Origin: Ferrimonas lipolytica
Lineage (GTDB): Bacteria > Pseudomonadota > Gammaproteobacteria > Enterobacterales > Shewanellaceae
Direction of reading: 5' to 3'
DNA: 64,000 nt
Assembly (NCBI RefSeq): GCF_012295575.1
Contig: NZ_CP051180.1
Coordinates: 3,844,001-3,908,000, forward strand
In this document: positions 31,109-42,370 of the stretch, piece by piece
Layout of the letters: each line of letters begins with the position of its first letter
How positions within the stretch are numbered: position 1 is the stretch's first letter
The notes under the pieces: model-generated
Told to the model about the DNA's origin: nothing
What the model saw: the letters and a program-made list of their open reading frames with translations, nothing else
The model's database searches: none
Program-made: the position numbers and the translations under genes

Positions 31109-33775
31109 ATGTCAGGTTCTATTGTGCAGGATGTTGACCAGCAGGAAACCAACGAGTGGCTACAAGCCCTTGAAGCGGTGATGCAGGAAGACGGTATTGA
31201 ACGCGCGAAGTTTCTTTTGGACGAGATGATCACCAAAGCGCGCAGTTCTGGTGTTGAACTACCAACAGGGATCACCACTAACTACCTGAACACGATTGAC
31301 CCACAGAGTGAGCCGGCTTATCCCGGCGACATCAGCCTTGAGCGCCGAATTCGCTCTATCGTACGTTGGAACGCGATTATGATCGTGTTGCGCGCCTCAA
31401 AAAAAGGGTTGGATCTTGGCGGTCACATGGCTTCTTATCAATCCGCTGCGGCGTTTTACGAAGTGGGCTTTAACCACCTGTTCCGCGCCAAGAATGCTAA
31501 AGACGGTGGCGACTTGGTCTATTACCAAGGCCATATCTCTCCCGGCATTTACGCTCGCGCCTTTATGGAAGGCCGCCTAACCGAACAGCAATTAGATAAC
31601 TTCCGCCAAGAGGTTGATGGTGAAGGTATCTCCTCCTACCCACACCCTAAGCTAATGCCAGAGTTTTGGCAGTTCCCAACGGTTTCTATGGGTCTTGGCC
31701 CAATCAGCGCCATCTATCAGGCTCGTTTCCTTAAGTACCTCAATGGCCGTGGTCTGAAAGACACCTCCGAGCAGCGGGTATACGCCTATCTTGGCGATGG
31801 CGAAATGGACGAGCCAGAATCCCGCGGTGCTATCTCCTTTGCGGCTCGTGAGAAACTGCACAACCTGTGTTTCTTGATTAACTGTAACCTGCAGCGTTTA
31901 GATGGCCCAGTAATGGGTAACGGCAAGATCATTCAAGAGCTAGAAGGCCTATTTAAGGGCGCTGGCTGGAACGTAGTTAAGGTGATCTGGGGGAACGGTT
32001 GGGACAAACTGTTGGCGAAAGACACCAGCGGTAAACTGCTGCAATTGATGAATGAAACCGTCGACGGCGATTACCAAACCTACAAATCCAAGAATGGCGC
32101 TTACGTGCGTGAGCACTTCTTTGGTCGCTACCCAGAAACCGCAGCGTTGGTGGCTGACATGACTGACGCTGAGATCTTTGCTCTGCAACGTGGCGGCCAC
32201 AGCCCATCGAAGTTGTATGCTGCTTATCAAAATGCGATGCAGTGCACCGATAAGCCAACAGTTATCCTTGCTAAAACCGTCAAAGGTTACGGCATGGGTG
32301 ATGCAGCAGAGGGTAAGAACATTGCCCACCAAGTTAAAAAGATGGACATGAGCACCATCTTACAGTTGCGTAACCGCTTAGGTTTGAGCGATTTACTCAG
32401 CGATGAACAGGTAAACGAATTGCCTTATTTGAAGCTGGAAGAAGGCACTGCGGAACACAAGTATCTGCACGAGCGTCGTCAGGCTTTGCATGGTTATACC
32501 CCGCAGCGTTTGCCTAACTTCACTGAAAAGTTGCAAGTTCCGACCTTAGAAACATTCCGTGGCTTGTTAGATGAGCAAAAGCGCGAGATCTCCACCACCA
32601 TGGCGTTCGTTCGTGCATTAAATGTGCTGCTGAAAGACCAAGGGATCGGTAAAAACGTGGTGCCAATTGTTGCTGATGAAGCACGTACCTTTGGTATGGA
32701 AGGCTTATTCCGTCAAATCGGCATCTACAACCCGCACGGCCAAACGTACACCCCCCAAGACCGTGACGTGGTGTCCTACTACAAAGAATCGACCTCCGGT
32801 CAGGTTCTCCAGGAAGGCATTAACGAACTTGGTGCTATGTCATCTTGGGTTGCAGCAGCAACCTCATACAGCACCAACGATCTGCCGATGATCCCATTCT
32901 ATATCTACTACTCGATGTTTGGTTTTCAGCGTGTTGGTGATATGGCTTACATGGCCGGAGATCAACAAGCCCGTGGCTTCTTGCTCGGCGCCACTGCAGG
33001 CCGTACCACATTGAATGGTGAAGGGTTACAGCACGAAGATGGTCACAGCCATATCTTGGCTAACACCGTGCCAAACTGTGTCTCTTACGATCCTACCTAC
33101 GCCTATGAAGTTGCGGTTATTCTGCAAGACGGCATTAAGCGTATGTACGGTCCAGAGCAAGAGAACATCTACTACTACCTAACGTTGCTCAACGAGAACT
33201 ACGCTCAGCCAGCAATGCCTGAAGGAAGCGAAGAGGGTATTCGCCGTGGCATCTACGGTTTAGAAAGCTACTCTGGCGATAAAGCCAAGGTACAGCTGTT
33301 GTCATCCGGCACCATTATGCTGCAGGTGCAACAGGCCGCTAAGGTGCTATCAGAACAATACGGCATCGGTTCAGATATCTTCTCCGTTACCTCGTTCAAC
33401 GAACTGACCCGAGACGGTCAAGATGTTGAACGTTGGAACATGCTCCACCCAACCGCTGAGGCGAAAACCCCTTATGTGGCGCAGGTGTTGGGCGATCTGC
33501 CTACCATCGCTGCAACGGATTACATGAAAAACTACGCAGAGCAGGTTCGTGCCTTCCTACCGACCTCAAGCTACCGCGTGCTTGGTACCGACGGCTTTGG
33601 TCGTTCAGACAGTCGCGTTAACTTGCGCCGCCATTTCGAAGTCAATGCTGATTACGTCGTCGTAGCAACCCTGACTGAGCTGGCTAAACAGGGCCAGATA
33701 GATAAGCAGGTAGTTGCCGATGCGATTGCCAAGTTTGGCATCAACCCAGATAAAACCAACCCACTGTTTGCTTAA
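31109..33775 (+). CDS. aceE: Pyruvate dehydrogenase E1 component AceE
   Basis: Homodimeric thiamine-diphosphate E1 that decarboxylates pyruvate and acetylates the lipoyl groups of E2. 888 aa versus 887 in E. coli. ThDP motif [17 protein letters not shown] through [11 protein letters not shown] is present; C-terminal transketolase region contains [11 protein letters not shown]. Good TAGGAG ribosome site before the ATG. Confidence 0.98.
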   Translation: MSGSIVQDVDQQETNEWLQALEAVMQEDGIERAKFLLDEMITKARSSGVELPTGITTNYLNTIDPQSEPAYPGDISLERRIRSIVRWNAIMIVLRASKKGLDLGGHMASYQSAAAFYEVGFNHLFRAKNAKDGGDLVYYQGHISPGIYARAFMEGRLTEQQLDNFRQEVDGEGISSYPHPKLMPEFWQFPTVSMGLGPISAIYQARFLKYLNGRGLKDTSEQRVYAYLGDGEMDEPESRGAISFAAREKLHNLCFLINCNLQRLDGPVMGNGKIIQELEGLFKGAGWNVVKVIWGNGWDKLLAKDTSGKLLQLMNETVDGDYQTYKSKNGAYVREHFFGRYPETAALVADMTDAEIFALQRGGHSPSKLYAAYQNAMQCTDKPTVILAKTVKGYGMGDAAEGKNIAHQVKKMDMSTILQLRNRLGLSDLLSDEQVNELPYLKLEEGTAEHKYLHERRQALHGYTPQRLPNFTEKLQVPTLETFRGLLDEQKREISTTMAFVRALNVLLKDQGIGKNVVPIVADEARTFGMEGLFRQIGIYNPHGQTYTPQDRDVVSYYKESTSGQVLQEGINELGAMSSWVAAATSYSTNDLPMIPFYIYYSMFGFQRVGDMAYMAGDQQARGFLLGATAGRTTLNGEGLQHEDGHSHILANTVPNCVSYDPTYAYEVAVILQDGIKRMYGPEQENIYYYLTLLNENYAQPAMPEGSEEGIRRGIYGLESYSGDKAKVQLLSSGTIMLQVQQAAKVLSEQYGIGSDIFSVTSFNELTRDGQDVERWNMLHPTAEAKTPYVAQVLGDLPTIAATDYMKNYAEQVRAFLPTSSYRVLGTDGFGRSDSRVNLRRHFEVNADYVVVATLTELAKQGQIDKQVVADAIAKFGINPDKTNPLFA

Positions 33776-33788
33776 GGGAAATCATCAC

Positions 33789-35366
33789 ATGACTATTGAA
33801 ATTACCGTACCGGATATCGGTGCAGATGAAGTCGAAGTGACTGAAATCCTAGTTCAAGTGGGTGATACCGTTGAGCTGGAACAATCACTGCTGACCGTTG
33901 AAGGTGATAAGGCTTCAATGGAAGTGCCAGCAGCAAGTGCTGGTGTTGTTAAAGAGATAAAAGTAACCGTCGGCGATAACGTCACTACCGGCAGCTTAAT
34001 TATGCTCTTTGACGACGTTGCAGCAACGCCTGTTGCCCCAGCAAGTGCCGAAGCTGAAGCAATCACTACAGCTGCTCCCGCTGTTACCAGCGAGCAGGTT
34101 ATTGCAGTACCAGATATTGGCGGCGATGCGGTAGAGGTTACCGAGATCTTGGTTAAGGTTGGCGATAGCGTTACCGAAGAGCAATCGTTATTAACGGTAG
34201 AGGGTGACAAGGCTTCTATGGAAGTACCGGCACCGGTTGCCGGTGTGGTTAAATCCATCAGTGTTAATCTGGGTGATTCAGTCACCACCGGTGCCGATAT
34301 TATGGTGTTTGAAGTGGCTGGTGCTGCTCCAGCAGCTCCTACGCAAGCCCCTGTCGCATCGGTTGAAGCGCCAACAGCTGCTCCGGCTCAGCCTACGGCT
34401 GTGGTTCCAGTGGCTAACGCGCCAGCCAGCGACTTCTCGGAAAACAGCGCTTATGCCTACGCGACGCCGCTGATCCGCCGTTTGGCGCGTGAGTTTGGTG
34501 TCGACCTGAGTAAGGTGACTGGTACTGGCCGTAAGAAGCGCATCATTAAAGAGGATGTGCAAAGCTACGTTAAGGGCGCTTTGGCTAAGGTTCAATCTGG
34601 CCAAGTCAGCTCTGGCAACGGCTTGGAGCTGCTACCGTGGCCGAAAGTCGATTTTGCTAAGTTTGGTGAAATTGAAGTGCAGAAAATGTCGAAGATCAAG
34701 AAGATCTCCGGCGCGAACCTCGCCCGTAATTGGGCGGTCATTCCGCACGTAACCCAGTTCGATGAAGCCGATATCACCGAAGTCGAGGCGTTCCGCAAGG
34801 CGCAGAACGTTGATGTGGCCAAGCAAGATCTTGGTTTCAAGATCACCCCGCTGGTGTTCATCCTTAAAGCCGTGGCCAAAACCCTCGCGGATTTGCCGCA
34901 ATTCTGCGCCAGTATCGGTGAAGATGGCGAAAGTGTGGTGTTGAAAAAGTACATCCACATCGGTGTTGCTGTTGATACACCAAACGGGTTGGTGGTTCCA
35001 GTAGTGCGCGATGTTGATAAGAAGGGCATCTATGAGTTGTCGCAAGAGTTGATGGCAATCTCTAAGAAAGCCCGAGCAGGCAAGCTGAGCTCCGCTGATA
35101 TGCAGGGCGGTTGTTTCACTATCTCTAGTCTCGGTGGTATTGGTGGAACCGCGTTTACACCAATCGTGAACGCTCCGGAAGTGGCCATCTTGGGCGTATC
35201 CAAATCTGAGATGAAGCCCAAATGGAATGGCAGCGAGTTTGAGCCACGGCTGATGCTGCCGCTGTCGTTGTCTTATGACCACCGGGTTATCGATGGCGCC
35301 GACGGTGCTCGCTTTAGCTCAACCTTGGCGAGTTACTTAGGCGATATTCGCAAACTCGTACTGTAA
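33789..35366 (+). CDS. aceF: Dihydrolipoyl acetyltransferase AceF (E2), two lipoyl domains
   Basis: Core E2 of pyruvate dehydrogenase. 525 aa from the ATG at 33789 (13 bp after aceE). Two lipoyl domains with target lysines K41 and K141 in near-identical EGDKASMEV contexts, Ala/Pro-rich linkers, a peripheral subunit-binding domain ([20 protein letters not shown]), and the acyltransferase domain with catalytic His498 and Asp502 in [11 protein letters not shown]. coli has three lipoyl domains (630 aa); two is common in other gammaproteobacteria. Confidence 0.97.
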   Translation: MTIEITVPDIGADEVEVTEILVQVGDTVELEQSLLTVEGDKASMEVPAASAGVVKEIKVTVGDNVTTGSLIMLFDDVAATPVAPASAEAEAITTAAPAVTSEQVIAVPDIGGDAVEVTEILVKVGDSVTEEQSLLTVEGDKASMEVPAPVAGVVKSISVNLGDSVTTGADIMVFEVAGAAPAAPTQAPVASVEAPTAAPAQPTAVVPVANAPASDFSENSAYAYATPLIRRLAREFGVDLSKVTGTGRKKRIIKEDVQSYVKGALAKVQSGQVSSGNGLELLPWPKVDFAKFGEIEVQKMSKIKKISGANLARNWAVIPHVTQFDEADITEVEAFRKAQNVDVAKQDLGFKITPLVFILKAVAKTLADLPQFCASIGEDGESVVLKKYIHIGVAVDTPNGLVVPVVRDVDKKGIYELSQELMAISKKARAGKLSSADMQGGCFTISSLGGIGGTAFTPIVNAPEVAILGVSKSEMKPKWNGSEFEPRLMLPLSLSYDHRVIDGADGARFSSTLASYLGDIRKLVL

Positions 35367-35376
35367 AGGTCGCAGT

Positions 35377-35401
35377 AAGCCAGAACTTTGTGATCTGGCT
35401 T
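35377..35401 (+). other. Hairpin between aceF and lpd
   Basis: Stem AAGCCAGA / TCTGGCTT with a 9-base loop, followed by CTGTTCC rather than a clean T-run; a second short stem (CGGCCA / TGGCCG) follows at about 35415-35432. Together they could attenuate read-through and leave lpd partly under its own promoter, as in E. coli. Confidence 0.45.
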
Positions 35402-35470
35402 CTGTTCCTGAGTGCGGCCACGTACAATGGCCGTGCTCTCAATGGAATGCATTAGAATCAGAGGAACATC

Positions 35471-36898
35471 ATGAGCCAACAGATCAAAACCCAAGTTGTT
35501 GTCTTGGGTGCAGGACCAGCCGGTTATTCTGCAGCGTTTCGCGCCGCTGACTTAGGTCTGGAAACCGTTATGATTGAACGTTACAGCAGTCTCGGTGGAG
35601 TATGCTTGAACGTAGGTTGTATCCCTTCCAAAGCGTTGCTACACGTAGCGAAGGTTATCGACGAAGCCAAACAGATGGATAGCCATGGCGTTAGCTTCTG
35701 CGCACCAACCATCGACTTAGATAAGATCCGCGCTCATAAAGAGAAGGTGGTCGGTCAGCTTACCGGTGGTCTGGGTGGCATGGCCAAGATGCGTAAGGTC
35801 AACGTGGTTAACGGCCACGCCCAATTCACCGGTGCCAACAGTATTGACGTAACTGGCGATGATGGACAGGTCACTACCATCACCTTTGATAACGCCATCG
35901 TTGCAGCGGGCTCTCGTCCAATTGAACTGCCATTTATTCCTCATGAAGATCCTCGTATCTGGGATTCTACAGACGCGCTAGAGCTGAAGAGTATTCCAGA
36001 GAAGCTATTGATTATGGGCGGCGGCATCATCGGTTTAGAGATGGGCACAGTCTATGACGCGCTTGGTTCTAACGTTGAAGTGGTTGAGATGCTCGATCAA
36101 GTGATCCCTGCCGCGGATAAAGATGTGGTGCGGGTGTTTACTAAGCGCATGAGCAAGAAATTTAAGTTTATGCTGCAAACCAAGGTGACTGCTGTTGAAG
36201 CCAAAGAAGATGGCATTTACGTCTCCATGGAAGGTAAGAAAGCCCCAGCAGAGCCACAGCGTTACGATGCGGTACTGGTGGCTATTGGTCGTCTACCAAA
36301 CGGTAAGCTAATTAACGCTGAAGCAGCCGGCATCGCCGTTGATGAGCGCGGCTTTATCAATGTTGATAAGCAGATGCGCACGAACGTGCCGCACATTAGC
36401 GCGATTGGCGACATCGTGGGTCAACCGATGTTAGCGCACAAAGGTGTGCATGAAGGCCATGTTGCCGCTGAGGTGATTGCCGGTAAGAAGCACTATTTCG
36501 ATCCTAAGGTGATTCCATCCATCGCTTACACCGATCCTGAGATCGCTTGGGTTGGCTTAACCGAGAAAGAAGCCAAAGAGCAGGGCATCAGTTACGAGAC
36601 CGCGGTGTTCCCATGGGGCGCTTCCGGCCGTGCTATTGCTCAAGGTGCCTCCGATGGTATGACCAAGCTTATCTTTGATAAAGAGAGCAACCGTATTATT
36701 GGTGGCGCTGTCGCTGGTTCTAACGGTGGTGAACTGCTTGGTGAGCTAGGCTTGGCGATTGAAATGGGTTGTGATGCTGAGGATCTCGCGCTCACCATTC
36801 ACGCTCACCCAACTCTGCATGAATCCGTTGGTCTAGCTGCGGAAGTGTATGAAGGTAGCATTACTGATTTGCCCAACGCCAAGGCAAAAAAGAAATAA
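35471..36898 (+). CDS. lpd: Dihydrolipoyl dehydrogenase Lpd (E3)
   Basis: FAD disulfide oxidoreductase serving pyruvate and 2-oxoglutarate dehydrogenases and the glycine cleavage system. 475 aa. FAD motif VVLGAGPAGYSAAFRAADLG, redox pair C45/C50 in CLNVGCIPSK, NAD motif GGGIIGLEMGTVY, and the C-terminal HAHPTLHE with the catalytic His/Glu. AGAGGAAC ribosome site. Confidence 0.98.
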   Translation: MSQQIKTQVVVLGAGPAGYSAAFRAADLGLETVMIERYSSLGGVCLNVGCIPSKALLHVAKVIDEAKQMDSHGVSFCAPTIDLDKIRAHKEKVVGQLTGGLGGMAKMRKVNVVNGHAQFTGANSIDVTGDDGQVTTITFDNAIVAAGSRPIELPFIPHEDPRIWDSTDALELKSIPEKLLIMGGGIIGLEMGTVYDALGSNVEVVEMLDQVIPAADKDVVRVFTKRMSKKFKFMLQTKVTAVEAKEDGIYVSMEGKKAPAEPQRYDAVLVAIGRLPNGKLINAEAAGIAVDERGFINVDKQMRTNVPHISAIGDIVGQPMLAHKGVHEGHVAAEVIAGKKHYFDPKVIPSIAYTDPEIAWVGLTEKEAKEQGISYETAVFPWGASGRAIAQGASDGMTKLIFDKESNRIIGGAVAGSNGGELLGELGLAIEMGCDAEDLALTIHAHPTLHESVGLAAEVYEGSITDLPNAKAKKK

Positions 36899-36916
36899 AA
36901 TTCAATAGTTAATTAT

Positions 36917-36945
36917 AAAAGGCAGCCTTTATGGCTGCCTTTTTT
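36917..36945 (+). terminator. Intrinsic terminator of the pdh operon
   Basis: AAAAGGCAGCC / GGCTGCCTTTT with loop TTTAT, ending in a T-run. Lies 19 bases after the lpd stop. Confidence 0.93.
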
Positions 36946-37014
36946 ATGGATGAATTCTGCAATAAATTAGCGTAGCTTGGCTGCCATAAAAATGAATAAC
37001 GTACAGTAGAGTTT

Positions 37015-40000
37015 ATGTGGCTGAGATTGTGGTGCTTCGCATTATTGCTGTGGACCAATAGTAGCGTTGCCGAAGCAGTTCGGGTGGTTGGGTTTGAGCA
37101 GGGTCTACAAAGCCAAATCGTACTGAGCACGCTTGAGGATCAAGAGGGCTTGTTATGGATAGGCACTGAGGATGGACTCTATCGCATGAGCGATAGGGTG
37201 GTTCGACGTGTGGATGACCTGAATGTTGCTGGGCAGCTCAGCAACAGTGTATTTCGTGCATTACAGCGCCTGCCAGATCAACAACTGTTACTTAGTACCG
37301 CAGGCCAGATTGCGTTATTCGATATCGCTAACAATCAATTTTTGCCGCTATCCGAGCGTTTCCCAAATCTCGATGCCAACAGCAGCACCGGCTTCTTTTA
37401 TCAAGATCACCAGCGTGACATTTGGTTTATTACCAACAATGGCCACATCTACAAACTGCGCTCCGACCTGAACGCATTAACCTTGGTTGGAAAGCTCCCA
37501 GCTGGGCAACGTTATCGGCAGATCTACCACCATGCTGATGGTGGCATCTGGGTCATGGCACCGCACCAACTTTGGCATCTTAATGAGCAAGGTGTGGTGC
37601 TGGATAGCGAGGTGTGGGATGACGCCGGCGGCGAACTCACTACGTTGTTGGATGTTGACCGCGATACCCTTTGGATAGCCAGCACCCAAGGGTTGGTGTC
37701 GATGGATGTCCATGTCGGTAAAGACTCGTTTAAGACCCTGTTAACTGCCTCAATTCGGGATCTTGAGATGGATCCCCGTGGCAATGTTTGGCTGTTAGGC
37801 AGAGGCAAACTTTGGCTTTGGTCGATAGGCGCTGTTGCCCCTACTGAAGTACCGATGCCAACCGTTGAAAACTTTGATCCGGTGTTGGTGCTAAAGCTGA
37901 TGCTCGATTCTAATCAACGGTTGTGGTTTATGAGTGGCTACCATGGCTTGGTGGGCATGCGACCACCGATGAACTTTGTGGCGGAGTCCTATACCCCTAA
38001 GCACTACCCGCAGATGCCAGCAGGGGCGGTTTGGCATATCTGGGCCGATGACGAACAACGGCTGTTGGCCACTGATGGTGGCTTGCAGTGGTTCGATGTA
38101 GCCACTAATAGCTATCGCCACATCGAGCTACCCGGCTTGGATGACAGTGGTGCGGCATGGGCGATTTGGCCTTTGGACCCACAACGATGGTTAATTGGTA
38201 GCAGTAATGGTTTATATGAAGTTGACCGAACCACACTGCAAGCGAAACCGCTGATCCCCGTAGGTGCGCCAGAGCTCGCAAAACGCAGTATCTATGTGAT
38301 TGTTCCTAGTGGCGATGCGTTATTGCTGATCACCGATTTGCAGACCTTCCGCTGGAAACCGGGGCGGGATATCGAACACCTGTTGATCGACGGTGAAGCG
38401 GTGATTGGAGTGCGTAATGCCCATGAGGATGAACAGCAACGATTGTGGTTGGCGGGGGAAGGAGTACTGGGCTATCTGGATCATAGCGATCAATATCATT
38501 CATTGCTGCCATTGCTGCCGCAACAATATCGCCTGAATAGCTTCAGCATGCTGCTGCCTATCTCCGAACAACGTTTATGGTTTGGCAACTATGGCCATGG
38601 CTTGTGGCAATATGACAGCCGCTGGAATGAGGTGGTATCGATCTCGGAACATCTAGGGTTGAATTGTGATAATCCCAATTTTGCCACAACCCATAATCAA
38701 TCGATCCTATTGGGATGTGATCGCAGCTTATATCGAATTGATCCTGCCGTAGATGAGGTGATCGGTATCGACCGTTACGATGGCTTACCGATCGCGAACT
38801 TCAATGAAGGCGCGATGTTTTACGATGAGTCTTTGGGATTCATGGTGGGTAGCAGTAACGGCATGGCGGTGTTGCAGCCCGACCAGATGTTTGTGGTAGA
38901 GCGGCGTCAACGGGCACTGTTTGAATCACTCGAGCTGCAGCTGAATGATGGCACTAGCCAGGTGTGGCTCCGACCTGAACTCAGCAAGATTGAATTGGAT
39001 GCTTCAGCCCAATTAGTTACCTTTCAGTTTGCCAGCAATCGCCTACTGGATCCGAACCCCAAGCGCTATCGTTACAAGTTGAATTACAACGGTAACGAAG
39101 GGGAGCTGATTACCATTAACGCCTCTGACCGACTCACTTTTAGCCACCTCAAAGCCGGCGATTATGAGCTACTGCTGTTCGGCAGCAGTAACGCCTCTTG
39201 GCAAAGTATTCCCAGTCGAGTTCGCTTTACGGTTAATCAAGCTTGGTGGCAATACAGTGCAGCCCAGTTTGCTACCCTCACCCTCGCTGTAATTCTGTTA
39301 GTGCTGTTAATACTGTTGCTCCGCTCTAAGCTCCGCCGTGGTAATAAGGCGTTAAAGCAGTTATCTAGTAGCCAACAGCGGTTGCATATTGCGCTGGATG
39401 CCAGTGATTCAGATAGCTGGGAGTGGCACCGAGAAGATAATCTAATTCGGATCAGCGATCGTAAGAAGATTTTCAGTGCCAGTGGGGACGTACTGATTGC
39501 CGAACCTGATACCAATAGTATCCATCCGGATGACCGCTTGCGGGTGAAAACTGCGTGGCAAAATCATATCAGTAACACCAACGATCGCTACGATGTGATC
39601 TACCGACAAACCGATTACAGTGGGCAGTGGCGCTGGATCCACACCATGGGGAAGGTTGTTACCCGTGAGCCCAATACCAACAAACCGATCTCGATCGCTG
39701 GGATCTACACCGATATCACCGAGAACCGCCGCTTAGAACAGGAACACACACTCTACGCGTTAGCGTTTGAGCATGCAGCAGAGGGGGTGTTCATTCTCGA
39801 TCGCGATCTTCAGATCGTTGGTGCCAACCCTGCGGCGGCCAGCATATTGGGCTGCAGCCCAACGGATCTGCACAACGGTGAATTGATGCACTTTTGGCTG
39901 CATGAGCAATCGATGTCGGTCAATGAGCTGCTGCAGCAACCGACACCATGGCAAGGGGAAGTCTTCCTATTCAATCGGCAAGGCAATGCTTTGCCGATGC

Positions 40001-41406
40001 AGGTGAGCTTGAGCACCATGCACAGCGGCTCAGAACAGCGCTGGATCTTCCTGTTCAGTGATATCTCAATCCGCAAGCAGACCGAAGCCGAGCTGCAGCG
40101 ACTCGCTAATTTTGATCCTCTTACAGGGCTGCTAAATCGCTCCAATTTTAATAAACAGGTAGCGCAGCTACTGGAAAAAAATGCGCTGTTGTCACAGCCG
40201 TCAGCGTTGTTGTTCTTAGATCTTGATCGATTTAAGAACATCAATGACAGCTTTGGTCACTCAAGTGGTGATGAGCTGCTGGTGGAGGCGGCTCGGCGCT
40301 TGCAACAGTACATCGGCCCTGCCGATATGTTGTGTCGTTTTGGTGGCGATGAGTTTGTGGTGTTTGTGCCGGATGCGCTGAGCACTAAAAAGCTGGAGCA
40401 ATTGGCAGATCGGTTGCTGCATGCATTTAGCCAACCGTTTGAAGTGGGCTCGCAGGTGTTTTACATCAGTACCAGTATTGGCATTTCACGTTGTCCTGAG
40501 GATGGCGAACAACTGGAGTTTCTGGTTAAGAACGCCGATTTAGCGATGTATCAAGCTAAAGAGGAGGGGCGCGGGCGCTTCTGTTTTTATACCAAGCAAC
40601 GCAACGATCAGATGCACCACCAACTGGCCCTCGATAGTGCCCTGCGGGAGGCGCTATTGAATGAGCGGTTGCAGCTGTACTACCAGCCGCAGATTGATCT
40701 TGATAGCGGCCGTATTCTTGGGATTGAAGCACTACTGCGCTGGTTTGATGTTGCCGGTGGTGCCATTCACCCCGAGGAGTTTATCGCCATTGCCGAGTCG
40801 AATGGTTTTATCATTCAGTTGGATCGGTGGGCTTTGAAACAGGCGTGTCGTGAGTTTGTGCGCTGGGATGGGGTGGATGCAAACTTGGTGCTATCGGTTA
40901 ACGTGTCAGCCACCAACTTTCGCCAAGCGGAGTTTGTCGATTACGTCGAGCAGGTGCTGCAACAAACGCAGATGAAACCGCAATCATTGTGTATCGAGAT
41001 CACTGAAGGGGTGTTGATGCATGAAGTTAAATTGGTACAACACCATCTGCATGCCCTGCAACAATTAGGCGTACGGGTTGCCATTGATGACTTTGGTACC
41101 GGTTACTCCAGCTTGGCCTACCTAAGCCAATTTGCGGTTGATCAAGTTAAGATTGACCGCTCCTTTGTCTTGTCGTTACCGCAGTCTGAGGTTAATGCTG
41201 CCATTATCCGCACCATTATCGACTTGGGTCGCAACCTTAACCTTGAAGTACTGGCTGAGGGGGTAGAAACCGCTACCCAACAACAGTTTTTACAAGAGCA
41301 AGGCTGCAGCCTTGTACAGGGTTTTCGTTATGCGCGGCCGATGAGTGCGCCATTGTGCCTTAGCTTTATTCAGCAATGGCAAGGTGTTCCTGCTGAGGAT
41401 TACTAA
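37015..41406 (+). CDS. Periplasmic beta-propeller sensor with PAS, GGDEF and EAL domains
   Basis: 1463 aa. Signal sequence (1-20); long periplasmic two-component-regulator propeller with many WIGTEDGLYR / WLLGRGKLWLW type repeats (about 25-640); Y_Y_Y domain (about 690-755, RYRYKLNYNGNEGE); one membrane helix (about 757-778); two PAS/PAC units; GGDEF at 1110-1114; EAL at 1238-1240 followed by DDFGTGYSSL, VKIDRSFV and AEGVET. Both enzymatic signatures are intact, so it may make and/or degrade c-di-GMP in response to an extracellular ligand. The allosteric RxxD I-site is GPAD, so product inhibition is unlikely. Ligand unknown. Convergent with hxpB, 9 bp away. Confidence 0.92.
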   Translation: MWLRLWCFALLLWTNSSVAEAVRVVGFEQGLQSQIVLSTLEDQEGLLWIGTEDGLYRMSDRVVRRVDDLNVAGQLSNSVFRALQRLPDQQLLLSTAGQIALFDIANNQFLPLSERFPNLDANSSTGFFYQDHQRDIWFITNNGHIYKLRSDLNALTLVGKLPAGQRYRQIYHHADGGIWVMAPHQLWHLNEQGVVLDSEVWDDAGGELTTLLDVDRDTLWIASTQGLVSMDVHVGKDSFKTLLTASIRDLEMDPRGNVWLLGRGKLWLWSIGAVAPTEVPMPTVENFDPVLVLKLMLDSNQRLWFMSGYHGLVGMRPPMNFVAESYTPKHYPQMPAGAVWHIWADDEQRLLATDGGLQWFDVATNSYRHIELPGLDDSGAAWAIWPLDPQRWLIGSSNGLYEVDRTTLQAKPLIPVGAPELAKRSIYVIVPSGDALLLITDLQTFRWKPGRDIEHLLIDGEAVIGVRNAHEDEQQRLWLAGEGVLGYLDHSDQYHSLLPLLPQQYRLNSFSMLLPISEQRLWFGNYGHGLWQYDSRWNEVVSISEHLGLNCDNPNFATTHNQSILLGCDRSLYRIDPAVDEVIGIDRYDGLPIANFNEGAMFYDESLGFMVGSSNGMAVLQPDQMFVVERRQRALFESLELQLNDGTSQVWLRPELSKIELDASAQLVTFQFASNRLLDPNPKRYRYKLNYNGNEGELITINASDRLTFSHLKAGDYELLLFGSSNASWQSIPSRVRFTVNQAWWQYSAAQFATLTLAVILLVLLILLLRSKLRRGNKALKQLSSSQQRLHIALDASDSDSWEWHREDNLIRISDRKKIFSASGDVLIAEPDTNSIHPDDRLRVKTAWQNHISNTNDRYDVIYRQTDYSGQWRWIHTMGKVVTREPNTNKPISIAGIYTDITENRRLEQEHTLYALAFEHAAEGVFILDRDLQIVGANPAAASILGCSPTDLHNGELMHFWLHEQSMSVNELLQQPTPWQGEVFLFNRQGNALPMQVSLSTMHSGSEQRWIFLFSDISIRKQTEAELQRLANFDPLTGLLNRSNFNKQVAQLLEKNALLSQPSALLFLDLDRFKNINDSFGHSSGDELLVEAARRLQQYIGPADMLCRFGGDEFVVFVPDALSTKKLEQLADRLLHAFSQPFEVGSQVFYISTSIGISRCPEDGEQLEFLVKNADLAMYQAKEEGRGRFCFYTKQRNDQMHHQLALDSALREALLNERLQLYYQPQIDLDSGRILGIEALLRWFDVAGGAIHPEEFIAIAESNGFIIQLDRWALKQACREFVRWDGVDANLVLSVNVSATNFRQAEFVDYVEQVLQQTQMKPQSLCIEITEGVLMHEVKLVQHHLHALQQLGVRVAIDDFGTGYSSLAYLSQFAVDQVKIDRSFVLSLPQSEVNAAIIRTIIDLGRNLNLEVLAEGVETATQQQFLQEQGCSLVQGFRYARPMSAPLCLSFIQQWQGVPAEDY

Positions 41407-41415
41407 CGCCACCGC

Positions 41416-42099
41416 TTAGCAGCAGTGTTGGCGCCACCAATCTTGGTTTAATTCATGCAACGTGGCTAGGTTGAAGTTAGCGATACTAAAACGAGGGTCT
41501 TGTTGTTGCGCGACTTCAGGGATGGCGACCACAGCCATATTGGCAGCCTTAGCCGCGATAACACCATTGACCGAATCTTCAATGGCGAGGCATTGCTCTG
41601 GAGCAACCCCGAGTGCTGTGGCAGCATTGAGATAAACCTGAGGGTGCGGTTTACCGTAAGCCAAGGCTTCGGCGGAGCAGATTGCCTGAAAATGCTCGGT
41701 TAGCTGCAATCGCTCGAGGGTAGCGTTAATCAGTTGCGTCGGCGAGGAGGTTGCTAGAGCGATAGGTAAGCCGTTTGCTTTGATAACCGCAAATGCTTGC
41801 TCTACACCGGGTAAGGGTTGTCCTTCGGTTCGCACCAATGCAGCCACCTGATCGACAATCTCGGCGGCAACTTGGTCAATGCTAGCGCCTTGCCATGGGT
41901 GGCGGCTATACCATAGCGCCACCACCTGGTCGATACGCAGACCCTTGGTCGCAACCGTGTCTGCAAGGGTTAACGGCACACCATAGCGAGGTAAGACGGC
42001 GAGCTCAGCTCTTTGCCACATCGGTTCGGAATCGACTAAAACGCCGTCCATATCGAAGATCACTGCGGCCAAAGCGAGCGCTTGCTGTTGTTGAGTCAT
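41416..42099 (-). CDS. hxpB: HAD phosphatase, hexitol phosphatase HxpB (YniC) type
   Basis: 227 aa. HAD motif I FDMDGVLVDSEPMW, motif II LATSSP, motif III KPHPQVYL and motif IV EDSVNGVIAAKAA. The overall similarity to E. coli YniC (RAELAV, GLRIDQVVALWYSRHPW, DPRF near the end) supports HxpB, which hydrolyses 2-deoxyglucose 6-phosphate and hexitol phosphates. Substrate in this organism is inferred only. Confidence 0.85.
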   Translation of the reverse strand: MTQQQQALALAAVIFDMDGVLVDSEPMWQRAELAVLPRYGVPLTLADTVATKGLRIDQVVALWYSRHPWQGASIDQVAAEIVDQVAALVRTEGQPLPGVEQAFAVIKANGLPIALATSSPTQLINATLERLQLTEHFQAICSAEALAYGKPHPQVYLNAATALGVAPEQCLAIEDSVNGVIAAKAANMAVVAIPEVAQQQDPRFSIANFNLATLHELNQDWWRQHCC

Positions 42100-42230
42100 G
42101 ACTGCTTATTTGATTGGAATAGAAACGAGATGGTAATGCAGCAAACGTGCAGGGAAAAGCCGCTTGTGAGTATGGTTAGTGTAAATAATTAAATATCTAT
42201 AAACATTATCGTTAGCAGGTTGTGAATCGA

Positions 42231-42259
42231 TTTAAAACTGAACATAACCTCGCTATACT
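42231..42259 (+). promoter_or_regulatory. Candidate promoter of acnB
   Basis: TTTAAA (42231-42236) and TATACT (42254-42259, 5 of 6) with a 17-bp spacer. The 270-bp gap upstream is AT-rich (AATAATTAAATATC at about 42184-42197 resembles an ArcA box) and holds no gene. Confidence 0.5.
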
Positions 42260-42370
42260 GCCCGCACCTAAGCAAGATGTGGCATAACTCACAAATCGAG
42301 TGATTATGCCAATCGGTTCACAGGATGTGCAGCTTGTCGTGAGCTTGCCAGGATGAAGAGGAATTACGTT

